Positions 20,455-23,113 of a stretch of 23,113 bases of DNA are shown piece after piece. Position 1 is the stretch's first letter. Each line of letters begins with the position of its first letter. The notes beneath the pieces are model-generated. The model made no database searches. It was given only the letters and a program-made list of their open reading frames with translations, and was not told the origin of the DNA. This DNA is from an uncultured Candidatus Saccharibacteria bacterium (GTDB lineage Bacteria; Patescibacteriota; Saccharimonadia; Saccharimonadales; Saccharimonadaceae). A program made the position numbers and the translations under genes. Location: positions 1-23,113 of the forward strand of contig CAOQYN010000012.1 in NCBI GenBank assembly GCA_948514425.1, given 5' to 3'.

Positions 20455-23020
20455 AAGAAAAATCAAGTTGATCACACTAATAAGCGTCTGTGCATTTTCC
20501 TGCACCGCAATCTTTTGTGCAAAAACTTTCGCCGATAGTAGTAGCACCGATCAAGGTGGAGATAGCGGCGGGAATAATTCTTGCACAACTGGCGCCTGCT
20601 ACTCACGCAGCTATGGTGGTGGCTGGAAGAGATATCCCGTCACCTCGAATAGTATCGAAATACCAGGGGAAAAAATAGATCCGCATGAGTTTCATGGCGG
20701 TACTCTAAGCGATTGTCAAACTGTCGGCGCCACCGATTATCTACGGCTTGCTCCCTCTCTATGGGCTAATAAAGGCAAAACTCACCTAAGACAACTTGGC
20801 TTAATGACTGTCGGGACGTTCTTCTCAGAGGGTTGGCTATACCGACCAGATGTCGATGGGATTACTTTGTCTGCCGCCTACAAAGCATTTCTCGCCGCCG
20901 ATGCTGCAGACGGCGTACGCGACGGTCTTGTCAAAGGTAATACATGGAATAATGTCTCGGCTTTTTGTTACAAACCAGGCGACGAAAATATCACTCATGA
21001 CGGAGACACTCAATTCTGGACTAAATCTAGAGTAACTGTCGACAGTCAATATATTACAGGCGGAAGAACAGTCACTTCAGCAAAAAATGGTGAAGCTATG
21101 TTGCGCTTTAGTACTGACGAAACATCTGTTACTGTTGACTTCAGTCATATTGTAGGGTTCGATCACGGCAGCTTTACTATGGACAGCAAAGATACTACTA
21201 GTGGTGACACTGTTACTACTAAATGGTCAATTGATGGAGTCTACAACGTAGGCGAACACTCCTCTAGTACTTGGCGCCCAGATAGCGATCATGAAGAGAT
21301 ACCAGACGCTACAAAAAAATCTGTCACTATTAGTTTTCGTGATGACGAATATGGCTCAAAAACAAAGTGCAGCACTATCAAATATACACGCAGAAACGTA
21401 AAACTTATAGGAAAACCAGTTATTATGTGCGCCAACGGCGCCTGCTGGATAGATCATTATGATTATTCATCCACCTATAGTGGCCAAGAAGACTCCAAAG
21501 TCTGCGTCGAAGTCACTCGCCCAGAGCCACCCAGCGGCGAACCGCAAAATCCAGGCGGCAATGCCAACAGCCAAGTTATGTTCGTCGGCGAAGATGCCGC
21601 CATCCAATGGAATAATATTCACGCCCAAAGCGAAGAAACTCGTCGCCTTAGCGGCTGGCAGTCTATCAAATTCCAAGTCGGAGCAAACGTTCCTTATAAC
21701 CAAGAAAACTTTAAGGTTGCTGATGTCAAAGCTGACCCTTGTTCGATGTATAGAGCTCGTTTTGGTATCACCGACAGTAGCCTTTGCGTAGTTCACGAAT
21801 CTGGCAGTTGGGACACCGCAACCAGCTCCAAACATTCGCATGACGATTATAAAGGAAAAGAAGCTTACATCAAGGTACCAGATTACGTTGGTTATAAGTA
21901 TTGCCATTCCTTCGGCTATAGTCTCGAATACTGGTATGGGATCGAAGGTAGTGAAAACGCACAAGAAAATGGCTGGCATCATGACGCACCGAAGGATTAC
22001 TGGCATAATTTCAGCGCTGCGTGCCGTACAATCGCCAAAAAGCCTACTACTGCTACCTGGAACGGCAACATTATGACTATGGGGAACATCATCACCTCGC
22101 TTGCCAATCGCCACAACTCTATCATTTTTGGTGAAACCTCTGATGCGGGCGATAAGTCATATACTCTCTACGGCTCCTGGTCTGAATATCTTACCATTGC
22201 CAACGCCGAACTCAATTCTAAGCGTACTATGGCCTCTGGCTCTACTCTTAGTCTAGGTTCAGCCAATGCAGAACTTTGCAAAAACGGACAATCTCCTTGG
22301 GAGTCCAATTCTCCGCTCACTATTGCTAATATCGATCCGCTCAACCCCAGTTCTTGCAAACTCGGCCCCTCTGGTATCGCTAGCAACACAACTTTTATCA
22401 CCCGTCTCAACGCCTATCTACGTGACGTAGGTAACAAAAACGGTATTACATCAACCAATAATGTCAACGATTTGTATGGCGAAATACAAGGGAATGTTGT
22501 CTTATCCGTCGAAGGTGACCTCAATATTGATCAAAATATTATCATTAATGACAATAAGCCATACACTATCAACAACGTTCCGCAAGCTATCATTTTCGTC
22601 AAAAACGGTAATGTCAATATTGCCGAAAATGTTAACCGCATCGATGCTTGGCTCATCGTTACCGCCAGTGATAACAGTAAGGGCACTATTAACACCTGCG
22701 CCAACTTCACTCCTGGTGCCCCAAATTCTGCCAATGTTACCAGTGACGGTGTCGGTTTTAATGGCAGCCACTGCACAAAGCAACTCGCCTTCAGCGGTCC
22801 AGTCATTGCTCGTTCAATGAATCTCCAGCGTACCTATGGCTCCGAAGCAATCGATACTCAACGCCAAGGTACCTTCAGCGGTGTCGCCAACTCCAAACAA
22901 GCTCCTGCCGAAATTTTCAACCTCCGTGCTGATAGCTATCTCTGGGCATATGCCCAAGCCGCTCGCTATAATTCTAGCTATAGCGAGGCCTACAGCCGCG
23001 AGCTCGCCCCACGCTATTAA
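20444..23020 (+). CDS. Large secreted surface protein with CxxGAC motifs and a β-helix-like C-terminus
   Basis: 858 aa from ATG 20444, set by the SD AGGAGG (20430-20435) 8 nt upstream. A signal peptide (basic MVVKRKIK, hydrophobic core, likely cut after TFA at residue 30) is followed by a Ser/Gly-rich linker. Two CxxGAC motifs occur: CTTGAC (47-52) and CANGAC near 333. Many paired Cys suggest disulfides outside the cell. The middle is Ser/Thr-rich and β-like. The C-terminus has ladder-like repeats (VEGDLNIDQNIIINDN, FVKNGNVNIAENV) and a terminal EIFNLRADSYLWAYAQAAR region that I associate with large Saccharibacteria surface proteins; this link is from memory. No LPXTG or β-barrel anchor. Possibly an adhesin or S-layer-like protein for host contact. 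Confidence 0.75.
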   Translation: MVVKRKIKLITLISVCAFSCTAIFCAKTFADSSSTDQGGDSGGNNSCTTGACYSRSYGGGWKRYPVTSNSIEIPGEKIDPHEFHGGTLSDCQTVGATDYLRLAPSLWANKGKTHLRQLGLMTVGTFFSEGWLYRPDVDGITLSAAYKAFLAADAADGVRDGLVKGNTWNNVSAFCYKPGDENITHDGDTQFWTKSRVTVDSQYITGGRTVTSAKNGEAMLRFSTDETSVTVDFSHIVGFDHGSFTMDSKDTTSGDTVTTKWSIDGVYNVGEHSSSTWRPDSDHEEIPDATKKSVTISFRDDEYGSKTKCSTIKYTRRNVKLIGKPVIMCANGACWIDHYDYSSTYSGQEDSKVCVEVTRPEPPSGEPQNPGGNANSQVMFVGEDAAIQWNNIHAQSEETRRLSGWQSIKFQVGANVPYNQENFKVADVKADPCSMYRARFGITDSSLCVVHESGSWDTATSSKHSHDDYKGKEAYIKVPDYVGYKYCHSFGYSLEYWYGIEGSENAQENGWHHDAPKDYWHNFSAACRTIAKKPTTATWNGNIMTMGNIITSLANRHNSIIFGETSDAGDKSYTLYGSWSEYLTIANAELNSKRTMASGSTLSLGSANAELCKNGQSPWESNSPLTIANIDPLNPSSCKLGPSGIASNTTFITRLNAYLRDVGNKNGITSTNNVNDLYGEIQGNVVLSVEGDLNIDQNIIINDNKPYTINNVPQAIIFVKNGNVNIAENVNRIDAWLIVTASDNSKGTINTCANFTPGAPNSANVTSDGVGFNGSHCTKQLAFSGPVIARSMNLQRTYGSEAIDTQRQGTFSGVANSKQAPAEIFNLRADSYLWAYAQAARYNSSYSEAYSRELAPRY

Positions 23021-23055
23021 AACCTTGTGGTAGTGTTTGATGTTGGAAGAAAAGA

Positions 23056-23113
23056 TTAAGATGATACTTGAGTGTCGTTAGAGACCTTGGCACTTGTTGT
23101 CTTGGCTGAGATT
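23056..23113 (-). CDS. Possible C-terminal end of a gene entering from the right (minus strand)
   Basis: One minus-strand frame is open from the edge to a TAA (23056-23058) and ends in ISAKTTSAKVSNDTQVSS. The C-ending codons (ATC, GCC, GTC, AAC, GAC) fit the genome's style. Another frame is also open, so 19 codons are weak evidence. If real, it converges on the large secreted protein with a 35-bp gap. Confidence 0.3.
   Translation of the reverse strand, partial: ISAKTTSAKVSNDTQVSS

Noticed and set aside
23021..23113. rRNA, tRNA or tmRNA at the right edge
   Set aside because: I could not match any conserved RNA segment or fold; a partial minus-strand reading frame is the better, still weak, explanation.

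Overview
This looks like a chromosomal window from an ultrasmall Patescibacteria/CPR bacterium, most likely a Saccharibacteria (TM7) relative. The lineage is inferred from gene content and style: dense packing, a short MetK, an FtsX next to a secreted coiled-coil/CHAP hydrolase, GT4 glycosyltransferases, and a large secreted Cys-containing protein with a β-helix-like C-terminus. TGA ends several clear genes (the GT at 3963-5261 and the Y-family polymerase at 17949-19427). The standard bacterial code therefore applies, and the UGA=Gly recoding of SR1/Gracilibacteria is excluded. I see no tRNA, rRNA, CRISPR or IS element.

Layout. 1-3949: end of ftsX, a secreted CHAP-domain wall hydrolase, an S41/PDZ C-terminal processing protease, a glutaredoxin and an overlapping α/β-hydrolase. 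3963-9923: two GT4 glycosyltransferases on the minus strand enclose smpB, a short unknown gene, exodeoxyribonuclease III, a divergent NnrD/ribokinase-fold protein and a CDP-alcohol phosphatidyltransferase. 9979-12474: metK, a GNAT acetyltransferase, and a VanY-type D,D-carboxypeptidase on the minus strand. 12582-17020: a YtrA-type GntR regulator with an ABC transporter (ATPase plus permease), then a NatA/NatB-like exporter pair and a DUF1653 protein. 17115-19633: an unknown protein with papain-like Cys/His/Asp spacing, divergent from a Y-family DNA polymerase with a YolD-like partner. 19666-23020: a single-pass membrane protein with a TPR-like tail and a large secreted protein, translationally overlapped. 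A probable partial gene enters at the right end on the minus strand.

The most striking property is the expression architecture. Nearly every first gene of a transcription unit has a -10 box, usually an extended TGnTATAAT with no obvious -35, ending 6-10 nt (most often exactly 6) before the start codon. That predicts leaderless or nearly leaderless mRNAs. Internal operon genes instead carry Shine-Dalgarno (SD) sequences. Three short stand-alone genes (5892, 8087, 11106) follow a different rule: TTGACA/T-17 bp-TATAAT-like promoters, 40-70 nt leaders and very strong SDs. Two of them also have strong intrinsic terminators, so they look like self-contained cassettes between housekeeping genes. The polymerase and the papain-like gene share one symmetric -10 octamer inside a 21-bp gap. 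The NatAB unit has a 12-C homopolymer against its -10, and the GntR gene carries a 9-bp inverted repeat over its start region.
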